Assembly (NCBI RefSeq): GCF_001942305.1 | Contig: NZ_MKKE01000016.1 | Location: forward strand, 1 to 64,000 | DNA from: Saccharomonospora sp. CUA-673 | GTDB lineage: Bacteria > Actinomycetota > Actinomycetes > Mycobacteriales > Pseudonocardiaceae | Direction of reading: 5' to 3' | DNA length: 64,000 nucleotides | Shown here: positions 1 to 9,192 of the stretch, in pieces | How positions within the stretch are numbered: position 1 is the first letter of the stretch | Layout of the letters: each line of letters opens with the position of its first letter | The notes under the pieces: generated by a model | Database searches by the model: none | What the model was told of the DNA's origin: nothing | Seen by the model: only the letters and a program-made list of their open reading frames with translations | Made by a program: the position numbers and the translations under genes

Positions 1-1
1 A

Positions 2-169
2 GCGGCGTCGTCGACGGCCCGTTCGCCGACCGCACTACGCCCCCGCCCACCGTCGTCCGAGCCCCCGCCCACGACGTCCCCCACGAGTGACCCGTCACCC
101 ACACCGACGGGTTCGTCGTCGTCGGATCCGACGTCCAGCGGCAGCGGATCGGCCACGGCCTCGAGCTGA
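2..169 (+). CDS. C-terminal tail of a Pro/Ser/Thr-rich protein (5' end outside window)
   Basis: The frame opening at base 2 runs without a stop to the TGA at 167-169 and gives 55 residues, almost all Pro, Ser, Thr, Asp and Arg, with stretches such as PSSEPPPTTSPTSDP and SSSSDPTSSGSGSATASS. Third codon positions are mostly G or C. Disordered tails of this kind close many actinobacterial secreted or membrane proteins and kinases. No domain is visible, so no function can be named; the start lies upstream of the window. Confidence 0.45.
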   Translation, partial: AASSTARSPTALRPRPPSSEPPPTTSPTSDPSPTPTGSSSSDPTSSGSGSATASS

Positions 170-248
170 CGACGTCGACCTCACCACCTGCGACGACTCG
201 GCGGCGTGTACGTCGACATCGCTGCACCGCAGGTGGGATGATGGGCAC

Positions 249-383
249 ATGGCCCAAGACCTCGCGCTCGACGCAGACGCGATCATCGGCCACCCCGTCG
301 ACCTGGTCCAGTCCAGGAACCTGCGCAACCCCTACATCGCGCACACCGTCTTCTCCACAGCCCGCGACATCTATGAAGCCTGA
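249..383 (+). CDS. Very small hypothetical protein (44 aa) or gene remnant
   Basis: An ATG at 249, preceded by a purine-rich GGGATGATGGG, opens a 44-residue frame beginning MAQDLALDADAIIGHPVDL and ending FSTARDIYEA. Codon choice is strongly GC3-biased and the composition is that of an ordinary folded protein, unlike the Arg-rich translation just upstream in the same frame, which is probably non-coding. I do not recognise it. It may be a genuine small protein or the surviving N-terminus of a decayed gene; nothing downstream in the other frames continues it clearly. Confidence 0.35.
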   Translation: MAQDLALDADAIIGHPVDLVQSRNLRNPYIAHTVFSTARDIYEA

Positions 384-514
384 CGCCCACCGGCGCCGGT
401 TGGGCGCGGCGCGCTCAGGCGGGTTCGGGCTTCGAATCCGTCCGCAGGCCGTCCGCACCACCGCCGCCCGGTACACCACGACGGTTGCACCGTCGGACAA
501 GGAATGAGGCAGCC

Positions 515-1234
515 GTGGCACAGACCCCGGAACACCCGAACGCCATCGGCGACGCGCCGCCGATGGCGCCGGAGCCGCTCCTGACCGAGGACGTCATGCT
601 CCTGCTGCACCAGCCGGCGAGCGGCGCGATCGCGGGCGAGAACGTCCTGCACTACGTGCTCGGCAGCGCCGCCCTCACCGACCTTGCCCGCACCGGGCTG
701 CTCGACGTGACGCAGCGCGCGGGGTCCAGCCAGGTCGTGGCGACGGGCGACGACGACGGATCGGACGCGATCCTCTCCCTGGCGCACTCCGCCCTCACGC
801 CCAAGCCACGGGACGTGCACACGGCCGTCGCCCTCGTCGGCCCCAAGCTGCGGGGCCCCGTCCTCGACCGCCTCGTCGAGCGCGGCGACCTCGGCCGCGA
901 ACGGCGACGGGTGCTCGGAATCCTGCCGTCCACGAAGTACACACTGACGAGCCGGCGCCGCGACGAGCTCATGGAGCGTGTCCGGTCCGCACTCGTGGAC
1001 GGCACGGCGCCCGAACCGCGCATCGGGGCGAGCATCGCCCTGATCTCGGCGAGCGGCACGCTACCGCAGTTCCACCGCGAGATCCCGTGGAGCGGGGACG
1101 TCTACACGCGCGCCAAGGAGCTCGAACGTGCGGACTGGAGTGCCATGGCGGCATCGGCCGGAGTCGCCGGTGTGGTGAACGCGGTCATCACCAACGCCGT
1201 CGTCGCTGCCGCTGTGCTGCCGTCGACCCAGTGA
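515..1234 (+). CDS. GPP34 (GOLPH3/VPS74-like) family protein
   Basis: A 239-residue protein with the layout of the GPP34 family: an N-terminal LLTEDVMLLLHQPASG segment, helical repeats, and a C-terminal hydrophobic helix (VAGVVNAVITNAVVAAAVL). Eukaryotic members bind phosphatidylinositol-4-phosphate at Golgi membranes; the bacterial members, common in actinobacteria, have no firmly established role. I chose the GTG at 515 because AAGGA at 498-502 and GAGG at 505-508 lie just upstream and the residues before it in frame look non-coding. It ends 10 bp from the convergent end of the antiporter operon. Family assignment is fairly sure; function is unknown. Confidence 0.8.
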   Translation: MAQTPEHPNAIGDAPPMAPEPLLTEDVMLLLHQPASGAIAGENVLHYVLGSAALTDLARTGLLDVTQRAGSSQVVATGDDDGSDAILSLAHSALTPKPRDVHTAVALVGPKLRGPVLDRLVERGDLGRERRRVLGILPSTKYTLTSRRRDELMERVRSALVDGTAPEPRIGASIALISASGTLPQFHREIPWSGDVYTRAKELERADWSAMAASAGVAGVVNAVITNAVVAAAVLPSTQ

Positions 1235-1243
1235 GAGCCGCCG

Positions 1244-1590
1244 TCAGGACCGTTTCCCTTCGTCGCCGTCGGAGTCGCTGTAGTCGGCGAGCTCGTTGTA
1301 GAAGCTGCGTTTCAGCGGGGTGCGCACGAGGTAGGCGGATCGCGCGATCGACATGCTCCCGACCGAGGAGGTCGCCAGCTGCAGCGCGATAATCAGGATT
1401 ACCTTCACGACGTCCGGGATCGTGGGCTGGTGCAGGAGCGCACCGGTCACGACGAAGATGATCCCGATCCCGCCGCAGTGCCCAGCGAGGAAATCCGGGT
1501 GTAGGCATCGGGGAATCGGATGATGCCCAGAGCCGCGGTGACGAACACGAGGGCCCCGGCGATGATGAAGACGTCACCGATGATGGTCAT
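1244..1590 (-). CDS. mnhG: Na+/H+ antiporter subunit G, frame interrupted
   Basis: Last gene of the Mrp/Mnh antiporter operon; MnhG is a small membrane subunit of the multi-subunit monovalent cation/H+ antiporter. The N-terminus (MTIIGDVFIIAGALVFVTA, then LGIIRFPDAYTRISSLGTAAG) reads in one frame and the rest (VVTGALLHQPTIPDVVKVIL to the acidic tail) in another. One extra G in the GGG run at 1469-1471 (minus strand) joins them as AAGIGIIFVVTGALL and gives 115 aa, the normal size. The start ATG at 1590 overlaps the stop of mnhF. A sequencing under-call is more likely than a broken gene because family residues continue on both sides. Confidence 0.85.
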
Positions 1591-1844
1591 CGCTTCCCCC
1601 TGGTGAGTGCGCGGGCGAGTGACAGCGCGCCGAGGAATCCCACTAGTGACGTGATCAGCACGATGTCGAACGTGTAGGTGCTGGCGGCGCGGATCCCGAA
1701 CAGGGCGATCATGCCGGCCACCCCGAACAGGAGCAGGTCGCCGGCGACGACGCGGTCCGCTTCGGTGGGGCCGGCGAGCATCCGGTAGGTGGAGGCGATG
1801 CAGGCGACGGCGAGGAGCACGATGCCCAGGGCGGCCACGGTCAT
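1587..1844 (-). CDS. mnhF: Na+/H+ antiporter subunit F
   Basis: An 85-residue membrane protein with three hydrophobic segments, matching the MnhF/MrpF family (conserved YRMLAGPTEADRVVAGD followed by the second helix). It is part of the seven-subunit Mrp antiporter that exports Na+ in exchange for protons and supports pH and salt homeostasis. The start ATG at 1844 overlaps the stop codon of mnhE by four bases, and its own stop overlaps the mnhG start, so translation is probably coupled along the operon. Confidence 0.9.
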   Translation of the reverse strand: MTVAALGIVLLAVACIASTYRMLAGPTEADRVVAGDLLLFGVAGMIALFGIRAASTYTFDIVLITSLVGFLGALSLARALTRGKR

Positions 1845-2200
1845 GTGGTGCCTCCCTTCCTGCGGACAGCACGCAGCATCCGCTGTTCCATAACGCCGAG
1901 CTCGGACCGCGCTTCGTCCGCGTCCTCGGCGTACATCGCGTGGACGTACAGCACGCGCCGCCCCTCCGCGGTGGTCTCGGTGCCCAGGGTGAGCGTTCCC
2001 GGCGTGAGCGTGATGAGCGCGGCCAGGAGGGTCAGTTCCCCGTCCGTTTCGCACCGGGTGCTGTATCGAGCGATGCCAGGGGTCGAGTACTGCGCGGGCG
2101 TGAGGTTGTCACGCAGCACCTGGACGTTGGCGACGACGAGCGCCCGGGCGAACCAGAGGGTGAAGCCGAGCATGCGGAAGGGCCAGCTGAGCCAGGTCAT
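1841..2200 (-). CDS. mnhE: Na+/H+ antiporter subunit E
   Basis: A 119-residue protein with an N-terminal hydrophobic part (WPFRMLGFTLWFARALVVAN) followed by the family pattern LAALITLTPGTLTLGTE and a soluble C-terminus. MnhE subunits are usually about 160 aa, so this one is a short form. The start overlaps the mnhD stop by four bases. Membrane-bound component of the Mrp antiporter complex. Confidence 0.87.
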   Translation of the reverse strand: MTWLSWPFRMLGFTLWFARALVVANVQVLRDNLTPAQYSTPGIARYSTRCETDGELTLLAALITLTPGTLTLGTETTAEGRRVLYVHAMYAEDADEARSELGVMEQRMLRAVRRKGGTT

Positions 2201-3708
2201 GAGCCGATCACCGCCTCGAGGTACGCGGACGGGTCGAGCAAACCGGCAGCCGCCGTCTCGGACAACGAGAGGAGGAGCTCGGCCCCGATTCCCAAGCTGA
2301 GGGTGATCGCGGCGAGCACTACCGCCGGTGCTGCCAGGCGCGCCTCGACGCGGGGTGGGGCTTCGGTGAGCACGGCCCCGCCTCCCGCCGGCGCGTCCTC
2401 GGATTCCGAGTTCTTGCCCCAGAACACGCCTGACCAGATCTTCAGCATCGACAGCAGCGTAATGATGCTGACGACGAGCATGATGACGACCGCGGCGATC
2501 TCCCCGGCGTCGAGCGAAGCCAGAATCAACGAGTACTTCGCGACGAACCCGGAGAACGGCGGAAGCCCCGCAAGCGACAGTGCCGCGATGAAGAAGGCGA
2601 CCGCCAGCACGGGTTCCCGTTTCGCCATTCCGGACAGGGCACCGATGGTGCCGGTTCCGTAGCGAACCTCGATCGCGCCGGTCGAGAGGAACAGCGAGGC
2701 CTTCACGATCATGTGGTGCAGCAGGTAGAAGATGCCCGCCGTCAGGCCGACCTCGGTGAACAATGCGACGCCGAGGAGGATGTAGCCGATCTGGCTGACC
2801 ATGTGGAACGCCAGGATCGACCGGGTCGTGGTCTCACCGGCAGCGCCGAGAACGCCGATGACCATCGTCGCGGAGAACACCGCCACGCCGATCCACAACC
2901 ACCTGCTGTCGCCGTCGAACACGACCGCGTAGATGCGATAGATCGCGTAGATCGCGACCTTCGTGTGCAGGCCCGAGAACAACGCGGTGACCGCCGGGGA
3001 CGTGGCGGGATAGGCGCGGGCGAGCCAGCCGTGCACGGGCACGATGGAGGCCTTGATGCCGAGGGCGAACAGGCAGACCATGATCGCGTAGCCGACCCTG
3101 TCGTCGGCCTGCGCGGCGCCGGCGAGCTCGCCGAGGTTCACGGTCCCGGCGGTGCCGTAGACGAAGCCGACGCCGGCGAGGAACACCGTCGAGGTGAGCA
3201 GGTTCAACGTCGCGTAGAGGCGAGCGCCTGCGGCCTGCCGCAACGGTGCCGCGCCGCGAGTGGCGAGCACGAACAGGCCGTACGAGGGCAGCAGCATGAC
3301 CTCGATGAACACGAACAGGTTGAACAGGTCTGCTGTCAGCAGCGCCCCGTTGACACCGGCCAGCAGCACGAGCATCAGCGGACCGAAGTACCGGGAGCTC
3401 GCCCGCTCGGAGGCCAGCGCGAACCACACGCACACGACCGACAGCAGGCCGGTGACGGTGAGCATGAGCGCGCTGAACATGTCGGCGACGAGTGGGATGG
3501 CGATGCCGAACGGCCACAGCCCGACGCCGTGCGCGGAGGCGCCGCCCCCGGCGAACTCCGCCACGAGCGCGATTCCGGACGCCGTCGACGCCACCAGCAC
3601 CGCCATCGTGACGACGGCATGGAGCCGGGGCTGGTGACCGACCAGCGTCAGCAGGCCCGCCGTGAACAGGGGAACCGCGACCAGCAGAGGCAGAAGCGGC
3701 TCGATCAT
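2197..3708 (-). CDS. mnhD: Na+/H+ antiporter subunit D
   Basis: A 503-residue polytopic membrane protein of the proton-pumping NADH-dehydrogenase/Mrp antiporter family (ND4/ND2-like). Visible family features include the conserved Glu in the helix LFNLFVFIEVMLLPSYGLF and the Lys/His region VHGWLARAYPATSPAVTALFSG, followed by AFHMVSQIGYILLG and LLHHMIVKASLFLSTGAIE. These form the proton channel of the complex. About 14 transmembrane helices can be counted by hydrophobicity. The C-terminus has an acidic insert (KNSESEDAPAGGG) before the last helix. The gene overlaps both neighbours by four bases. Confidence 0.93.
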   Translation of the reverse strand: MIEPLLPLLVAVPLFTAGLLTLVGHQPRLHAVVTMAVLVASTASGIALVAEFAGGGASAHGVGLWPFGIAIPLVADMFSALMLTVTGLLSVVCVWFALASERASSRYFGPLMLVLLAGVNGALLTADLFNLFVFIEVMLLPSYGLFVLATRGAAPLRQAAGARLYATLNLLTSTVFLAGVGFVYGTAGTVNLGELAGAAQADDRVGYAIMVCLFALGIKASIVPVHGWLARAYPATSPAVTALFSGLHTKVAIYAIYRIYAVVFDGDSRWLWIGVAVFSATMVIGVLGAAGETTTRSILAFHMVSQIGYILLGVALFTEVGLTAGIFYLLHHMIVKASLFLSTGAIEVRYGTGTIGALSGMAKREPVLAVAFFIAALSLAGLPPFSGFVAKYSLILASLDAGEIAAVVIMLVVSIITLLSMLKIWSGVFWGKNSESEDAPAGGGAVLTEAPPRVEARLAAPAVVLAAITLSLGIGAELLLSLSETAAAGLLDPSAYLEAVIGS

Positions 3709-4154
3709 GCGCGAACCTCCTCGGCCTCGTCGGCACTGTCGGCGCTGTTGGCACTGCCGGCGCTGTCAGCACTGTTGGCACTGTCAGGACTGTCTGCGCT
3801 GTCGACGCTGTCCGAGCTGGTGTCGTCGGGGCTGTCGTCGTCGGTGGCGCCATCGTTCGTGTCGTCGCCGCTGGTGCCGGTGACCGCGAGGACGAGCATG
3901 AAGATCGTGATGGAGAACGCGATCACGATCGCGGTCAGCACGAACGCCTGCGGCAACGGGTCCGCCACCGCCGACGTGTCGGCAGGGGTGCCGAACGGTT
4001 CCTCACGACGGTCGGTCCCGCCTGCGGCCATGAACACGAGGTTCGCGGCGTGCCCGAGGAGCACGAACCCGAGGATCACCCGCAGCATCTCTCGTTGCAT
4101 GAACAGATAGACGGCGCCTGCCACCAGCACGCCGGATACGACTGCGATGGTCAT
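3705..4154 (-). CDS. mnhC: Na+/H+ antiporter subunit C with acidic low-complexity tail
   Basis: MnhC is homologous to NuoK. The first 110 residues hold three helices with the family pattern MQREMLRVILGFVLLGHAANL and a last helix VLTAIVIAFSITIFMLVLAV. The protein then continues for about 35 residues in a tail built from Ser, Asp, Ala and Asn (repeats of SADSA and DSADS), ending DEAEEVRA. Ordinary MnhC proteins stop soon after the third helix at about 110-115 aa, so this tail is an extension. It is encoded by an imperfect short-period DNA repeat at 3721-3810. Start and stop overlap the neighbours by four bases. Confidence 0.9.
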   Translation of the reverse strand: MTIAVVSGVLVAGAVYLFMQREMLRVILGFVLLGHAANLVFMAAGGTDRREEPFGTPADTSAVADPLPQAFVLTAIVIAFSITIFMLVLAVTGTSGDDTNDGATDDDSPDDTSSDSVDSADSPDSANSADSAGSANSADSADEAEEVRA

Positions 4155-6912
4155 CGGTGGCTCACCTCCTTGATCATGGTCGGTTCGTCGTCATGGACGA
4201 CGCGACGCTGCCGCCCGAGCAGGTTGAACGCGGCCAGGACGACACCGATGACCGCGAGGTACACCCCGACGTCGAACACGAGCGCGGAGGTGAGCTTCAT
4301 GCCGAACAGTTCCGCGTGCAGGGGCCTGAGGAACGAACCGTCGGCGTAGCCGAGGAACCCGGTCGCCGTGGCGATCGCGACCCCGGCACCGATCAGGACC
4401 ATGTACGGCCACTTCACCCGCGCCGACGTGTCGGACGGCGCGGCGAGGTAGAGCAGTGCGAATCCCGCCCCGCCGATCAAGGCGGCGTTGAAGCCGCCTC
4501 CGGGCTCCTGATGGCCGCGGAGAAGCAGGATCATCGACAGCGCGATGATCACCGGACCCAGTAGTCGGGTGATCGACCGGACGAACACCGAGTTCACCGC
4601 GGCGTCGGCCAACGGTGTCGAGGTGTCGAGGTGGGCGCTGCGCGTGGGAGCGGGTCGCCGGCCGTGCAGCAGCACGGCCATCGCGATTCCGGCGACACCG
4701 AGCACGGTCAGCTCGCCCAGCGTGTCCAGGGCGCGGAAGTCGACGAGGATCGTGTTGACGATGTTCGCGCCGCCGGTGAGTTCCTCGCCCTCCCGAAGGT
4801 AGTAGGCCGCGGCCTCGGACATCTCCCGTCGCCCGGTGAACGCCCACACGCCCAGCGTGGTGGCGACACCGGCCCCGACCGCGACGACCGCGGCGACGAT
4901 GCGCGGGCGCTTCTTCTCCCGCTGGAATCGAAGGGGCAGGCGGCGCAGGAGCAGGACCATCACGCAGACCGTGAGGATCTCCACGAGCAGCTGAGTGATC
5001 GCGACGTCGGCGGCACCGAGCGCGAAGTACCAGAGCGTCATCGTGAACCCGACCACGCCCAGGACCACGATCGCGGCGATCCTCGTGCGGGCGAGCACCG
5101 CTCCGAGCGTGCCGACGACGACGAGCGCCACCAGCACCCAGTCCGTCGGACGGGACGGCTCCCCCACGACGGGCGGCAGGTCCCGCAGGACGAACACCCC
5201 GATCAGGGCGAACAGTGCCAAGCACACCGGGGGAATCGCCAGGTGCAGCCGCGGTGACCGGCTGCCGGCCCATCCTCCGACGACCACGCCGAGGCTGATC
5301 GTGCCTGCGCGCAGGCGATCCACGACCGCCAGCCCGCTGATCGGCAGCGCCAGCGGGGCCATGACCGCCTGGACGCGGTGCCGGGCGAGCACGAGGGCGG
5401 TACCGACGAGCATGACGACGACGGACGCTGCCAGCGCGGGGGTCAGCCCGTGCCACAACGTCAGGTACACCGACTCCTCCTGGCCGATCGTCGCCGTCGC
5501 GGCGGACGAGATCCAGGAGTCCAACGGGAACGGAACGACGCCGAAGGCCAGTCCGGCCGCGGCGGCGATGGCGGGCACGGCCAGGAACGCGGGCGCACCC
5601 TCCGGGACCAGGCGCCCCGAGCGGCCCGCGAGCGCACCGAGCACGATCCGTCCCGAGTAGGCGAACGTGAACACCGATGTCAGCACGCCGCCGGCCACGA
5701 CGAGCGCCGAGACCCATGCCGGGCCGGGCATCTCGAAGAAGGCGTCCAGCATCAGCTCCTTGCTGATGAAGCCCAGCAGCAGCGGCACACCGGCCATCGA
5801 CGTGGCCGCGAGAGCGAGCGAGACGGCCGTGACCGCATCCGGAGCCGGAGGTCGGCGAGTTTGCGGATGTCGCGCGTGCCTGCCTGCAGGTCGATGACTC
5901 CGACCAGCATGAACAGCGCCGACTTGAACAGCGCGTGAGCCACCGTGTGCACCAACGCGGCGGTCAACGCCGCCGGGGTGCCCACGCCGATCATCGCGAC
6001 GAGGAGTCCGAGCTGGCTCACCGTGGAGAAGGCCAGCAGCTCCTTCAGGTCGTACCGGCGCAGCGCCGCGACCGCCCCGAACAATGCCGTGATCAGGCCG
6101 GCGGAGATCAACAGTAGGGACCAGACCTGCTCCCCGGCGAGCGCCGGCGAGAAGCGCAGCAGGAGGTAGATGCCGGCCTTGACCATCGCCGCCGCATGCA
6201 GGTACGCCGACACCGGCGTGATGGCCACCATCGAGTCCGGCAGCCACGCCTGGAACGGGAACTGCGCCGACTTCGTGAACGCTGCTGCCGCCACCAGGGC
6301 GGCGACCGCCACCACGAACCCGGCATTCTCGTGCCAGATCGGGTCTGCCAGTGCCGCGCTGATCCTCGTCGTCCCCGTACCCACCGCGACGACGACGACC
6401 GCGGCGAGCAGGGCGAGGCCACCGGCGGCGGTCACCAGCAAGGTGCGGATCGCAGATTCCCGCGCATGCGGGCCAGGGCGGGCGATCAGGAAGAACGAGC
6501 ACAACGTGGTCGCTTCCCACGCCACGAACAGCACCACGAGGTTGTCGGTGAGCACCAGCAGCAACATCGCCAGCGCGAACACCGTCATCAGCAGGTAGAA
6601 CGAGCCGTGCCGGCCGTTGCTGCCGAGATAGCGGGTCGAGTAGATGAGCACGCCCGCGCCGATGACGAGCACCAGCAGGGAGAACAGCAGCGAGAGCCCG
6701 TCCAGCCGCAACGCGAAGTCGACACCGAGGGTCGGCATCCACGGCCACACCTCGTCGACCGGACCGGCCGGCTCGGCAACGGCGACCAGCAGCCCGGCCG
6801 CGACGAGCAGCGGGGCCGCGAGAACCCAGCCGGAGTTACGGCCGAGGCGATGCGTCAGCGGGAGCGCAAGTGCACAGGAGAGTAGAACGATCGCAAGGCA
6901 TGCGAGCAGCAA
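4151..6912 (-). CDS. mnhA: Na+/H+ antiporter subunit A fused to subunit B, frame interrupted
   Basis: First gene of the antiporter operon. It starts at a TTG with GAGGTGG upstream. The N-terminal 500 residues are the ND5-like antiporter part (FVAWEATTLCSFFLIARP, KSAQFPFQAWLPDSM, LLAFSTVSQLGLLVAMIG, HALFKSALFMLVGVID). A DUF4040-type segment (ADVAITQLLVEILTVCVM) and a fused MnhB domain (LLRGHQEPGGGFNAALIGG) follow. The frame breaks after RKLADLRLR; one extra G near 5840-5842 restores LRDAVTAVSLALAATSMAG and a total of 920 aa. Fusion of A and B is common in actinobacteria. The operon order A/B-C-D-E-F-G covers the whole complex. Confidence 0.9.
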
Positions 6913-7305
6913 AGGTCCACCTCGTGGTCGAACGGACAGACGTCCATCGAGCCGAATTAGTCAGAATCGTCCTCGCGAAGCGTCAAACGAAGTTCGGCCG
7001 ATGCTAAAGCATCGACACCAGGGGCTGCCCCGGCAAGGATCGCTCCCCACGATGAGATGTACCCGTTCGTGCCTGGGTGCGCGAGCAGCCAGAAGGTCGG
7101 GGTGAACGCCGACCTGCAGTAGTGAGAACGAGCAAACATCCACACCATTGTACCAATTGACCCACTCGTTCCTCCTGTGTCGTTCCTCTCGACACCCGCT
7201 CCTGTGCTCCTGGCCGAGCCCGGCCGAAGGGGCTGCTGAAGGACGTCGTGACAGTGGTCCAGGCCACTGGGTCGTGGTGTGACTCACGGGATAGGACGGC
7301 CCGAG
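6913..7305 (-). promoter_or_regulatory. 393-bp intergenic region upstream of the mnh operon, with a candidate promoter
   Basis: No convincing gene: the longest minus frame (6957-7148) has neither family resemblance nor a ribosome-binding site. A possible minus-strand promoter is TTGACG (6981-6986) with ACTAAT (6956-6961), spacer 19, which would start transcription about 40 bases before the TTG of mnhA. A small perfect hairpin, CGATGC-TAAA-GCATCG, lies at 6999-7014 just upstream of the -35 element. The rest of the stretch holds nothing I can identify. Confidence 0.35.
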
Positions 7306-8157
7306 TCAGCGTCGTCGCTGGCACCTCGGGCAGGAGTACGACGAGCGGTTCATGAACGCCTCGCGGCGAATGAGGCTCGCGCAACGCCGGCACGGCTCGC
7401 CGCCGCGGCCGTAGACGTTCAGCGAGCGTTCGAAGTAGCCTGACCGACCGTCGACGTTCACGTACAGCGCGTCGAACGACGTGCCGCCCGCGGCGAGGGC
7501 ATCGGTCATGACGTCGGAGGCCGCGCCGAGCACCTCGAGCGCCCGGGCGCGGGTGAGGCGCTCCGTGGGCCTCGTGCCGTGCAGCCGCGCGCGCCACAAC
7601 GCCTCGTCGGCGTAGATGTTGCCGATACCCGACACGAGGGTCTGATCGAGCAGCGCGCGTTTCACCTCGGTGCGGCGTCGACGCAGCGCCGCCACCGCGG
7701 CGTCCAGGTCGAACGCAGGGTCCATGGGATCGCGCGCGATGTGCGCGAGCGCCGCCGGCAACGCCGCGCCGCCGGCGTCCACCAGCTCGTCCAGCGCCAG
7801 ACCGCCGAACGTGCGCTGATCGACGAACCGCAGCTCCGGACCCCCGTCGGCGAACCGGAACCGCACGCGCAGATGCTTCTCGTCGGGCGCCGACGCGGGC
7901 TGCACGAGCATCTGCCCACTCATGCCCAGGTGCGCCAGCATCGCCTCGCCGCCGGCGAGCTCCAACCAGAGGTACTTGCCGCGCCGACGGGCGGCCGTGA
8001 CGGTCACGCCCGCGAGCCGGGCGGAGAAATCGTCCGCGCCGGGCACGTGGCGCCGGATAGCGCGGGGATGCAGAACGTCGACCGATGCGATGGACCGGCC
8101 TTCGACGTGGCGTTCGAGGCCCAGTCGGACGACCTCGACCTCGGGGAGCTCGGGCAC
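7306..8157 (-). CDS. mutM: Formamidopyrimidine-DNA glycosylase
   Basis: Bifunctional DNA glycosylase/AP lyase that removes 8-oxoguanine and ring-opened purines. The 283-residue protein begins with [14 protein letters not shown] (catalytic N-terminal Pro and Glu after Met removal). It contains [11 protein letters not shown], the helix-two-turn-helix signature [15 protein letters not shown], and ends with the zinc finger C-x2-C-x16-C-x2-C (CRRCASLI to SCPRCQ). The start is GTG at 8157. It directly follows rnc on the minus strand (13-bp gap), the usual actinobacterial arrangement. Confidence 0.96.
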   Translation of the reverse strand: MPELPEVEVVRLGLERHVEGRSIASVDVLHPRAIRRHVPGADDFSARLAGVTVTAARRRGKYLWLELAGGEAMLAHLGMSGQMLVQPASAPDEKHLRVRFRFADGGPELRFVDQRTFGGLALDELVDAGGAALPAALAHIARDPMDPAFDLDAAVAALRRRRTEVKRALLDQTLVSGIGNIYADEALWRARLHGTRPTERLTRARALEVLGAASDVMTDALAAGGTSFDALYVNVDGRSGYFERSLNVYGRGGEPCRRCASLIRREAFMNRSSYSCPRCQRRR

Positions 8158-8170
8158 CCGCTACCCCGCG

Positions 8171-8912
8171 TCAGTCCGACGACGATTCGCCGAGATCGAG
8201 CTCGGCCGACAGAGCCCGCCACGCCGTCTCGGCGGCCTTCTGCTCGCCTTCCTTCTTCGTCGTGCCGCTACCGCTGCCCAGGTCACGGCCGCCGACGAAC
8301 ACGGTCGCCGTGAACTCCTTGCGGTGATCGGGGCCGGTGTCCTCGACCCGGTACTCGGGCACGCCGAGGCCGGAGGACGCGGTCAGCTCCTGCAGGCTCG
8401 TCTTCCAGTCCAGGCCGCACCGCGCAGCGGCGCCTCCTCCAGAAGCTTGCCGAAGAGCCGGTGGATGAGCTCCCGCGCGTCTCGATGCCGTGCGCGATGT
8501 ATGTCGCGCCGATGACGGCCTCGAGCCCGTCCGCCAGAATGCTCGCCTTGTCGCGCCCACCGGTGAGCTCCTCGCCCTTGCCGAGGAGCAGGTGCGCACC
8601 CAGACCGCCGTCGCCGAGCTCGCGCGCCACACCGGCCAACGCGTGCATGTTCACCACGCTGGCGCGCAGCTTCGCGAGCTGGCCCTCCGGCAGGTCGGGG
8701 TGCTTGCGATACAGGTGATCGGTCACCACCAGGCCCAGGACCGCATCACCGAGGAACTCGAGCCGCTCGTTCGGCAGCAGACCACCGTTCTCGTAGGCGT
8801 ACGAGCGGTGCGTCAGCGCAAGCGTCAACAGCTCGGTGTCGAAGGTGACATCGAGCGCGTCGAGTAGCGGTGTGGGATCTGTTGCCGGGCCCGCCGGCGC
8901 CTTACCCCCCAT
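8171..8912 (-). CDS. rnc: Ribonuclease III, frame interrupted twice
   Basis: Double-strand-specific endoribonuclease for rRNA and mRNA processing. The N-terminal catalytic domain carries the signature [16 protein letters not shown] and later [18 protein letters not shown]. The C-terminal double-stranded-RNA-binding domain ([15 protein letters not shown] to [16 protein letters not shown]) is in another frame. Two added bases, a G near 8484 and a G near 8412-8416 (minus strand), restore [20 protein letters not shown] and [11 protein letters not shown] and give 247 aa. Start ATG at 8912 has GAGGT upstream and lies 10 bp after the rpmF stop. Both breaks are at short G runs and look like sequence errors. 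Confidence 0.87.
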
Positions 8913-8922
8913 CTCGCGGACC

Positions 8923-9105
8923 TCAGGCCGGCTCGACAACCTGCCGGCCGGCGTACTGGCCGCACTCAGGGCAGGCGATGTGCTGCGGCTTCTTGGCCTT
9001 GCAGGCGCGGTTGGAGCACTCCACGAGCTGCACCGGCGTCGCCTTCCACTGCGAACGGCGGGCGCGGGTGTTGGAGCGCGACATCTTCCGCTTGGGGACA
9101 GCCAC
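8923..9105 (-). CDS. rpmF: 50S ribosomal protein L32
   Basis: A 60-residue bL32 protein: [20 protein letters not shown] at the N-terminus, then a zinc-binding C-x4-C (CSNRAC) and C-x2-C (CPEC). Two intact Cys pairs make this the zinc-binding (C+) form. It lies between yceD and rnc, an order conserved in many bacteria. A GAGGAG Shine-Dalgarno sequence precedes the ATG. Confidence 0.96.
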   Translation of the reverse strand: MAVPKRKMSRSNTRARRSQWKATPVQLVECSNRACKAKKPQHIACPECGQYAGRQVVEPA

Positions 9106-9192
9106 GGCTGGTTCTCCTCATCAAAATCTGCCCGCGCATGCGCGAGCTGCTTGCCTCAAACTCTGGGGTTGGACGCGAGCGACGCTAAGACG

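Noticed and set aside
2713..4110. 465-codon plus-strand frame opposite mnhD and mnhC
   Set aside because: Composition is that of a reverse-complement shadow (Asp/Arg/Gln/His-rich), and the minus strand holds overlapping antiporter genes.
7004..7597. Minus-strand frame of 197 codons overlapping the 3' end of mutM
   Set aside because: Mostly a shadow of mutM in another frame with an Arg-rich, low-complexity translation.
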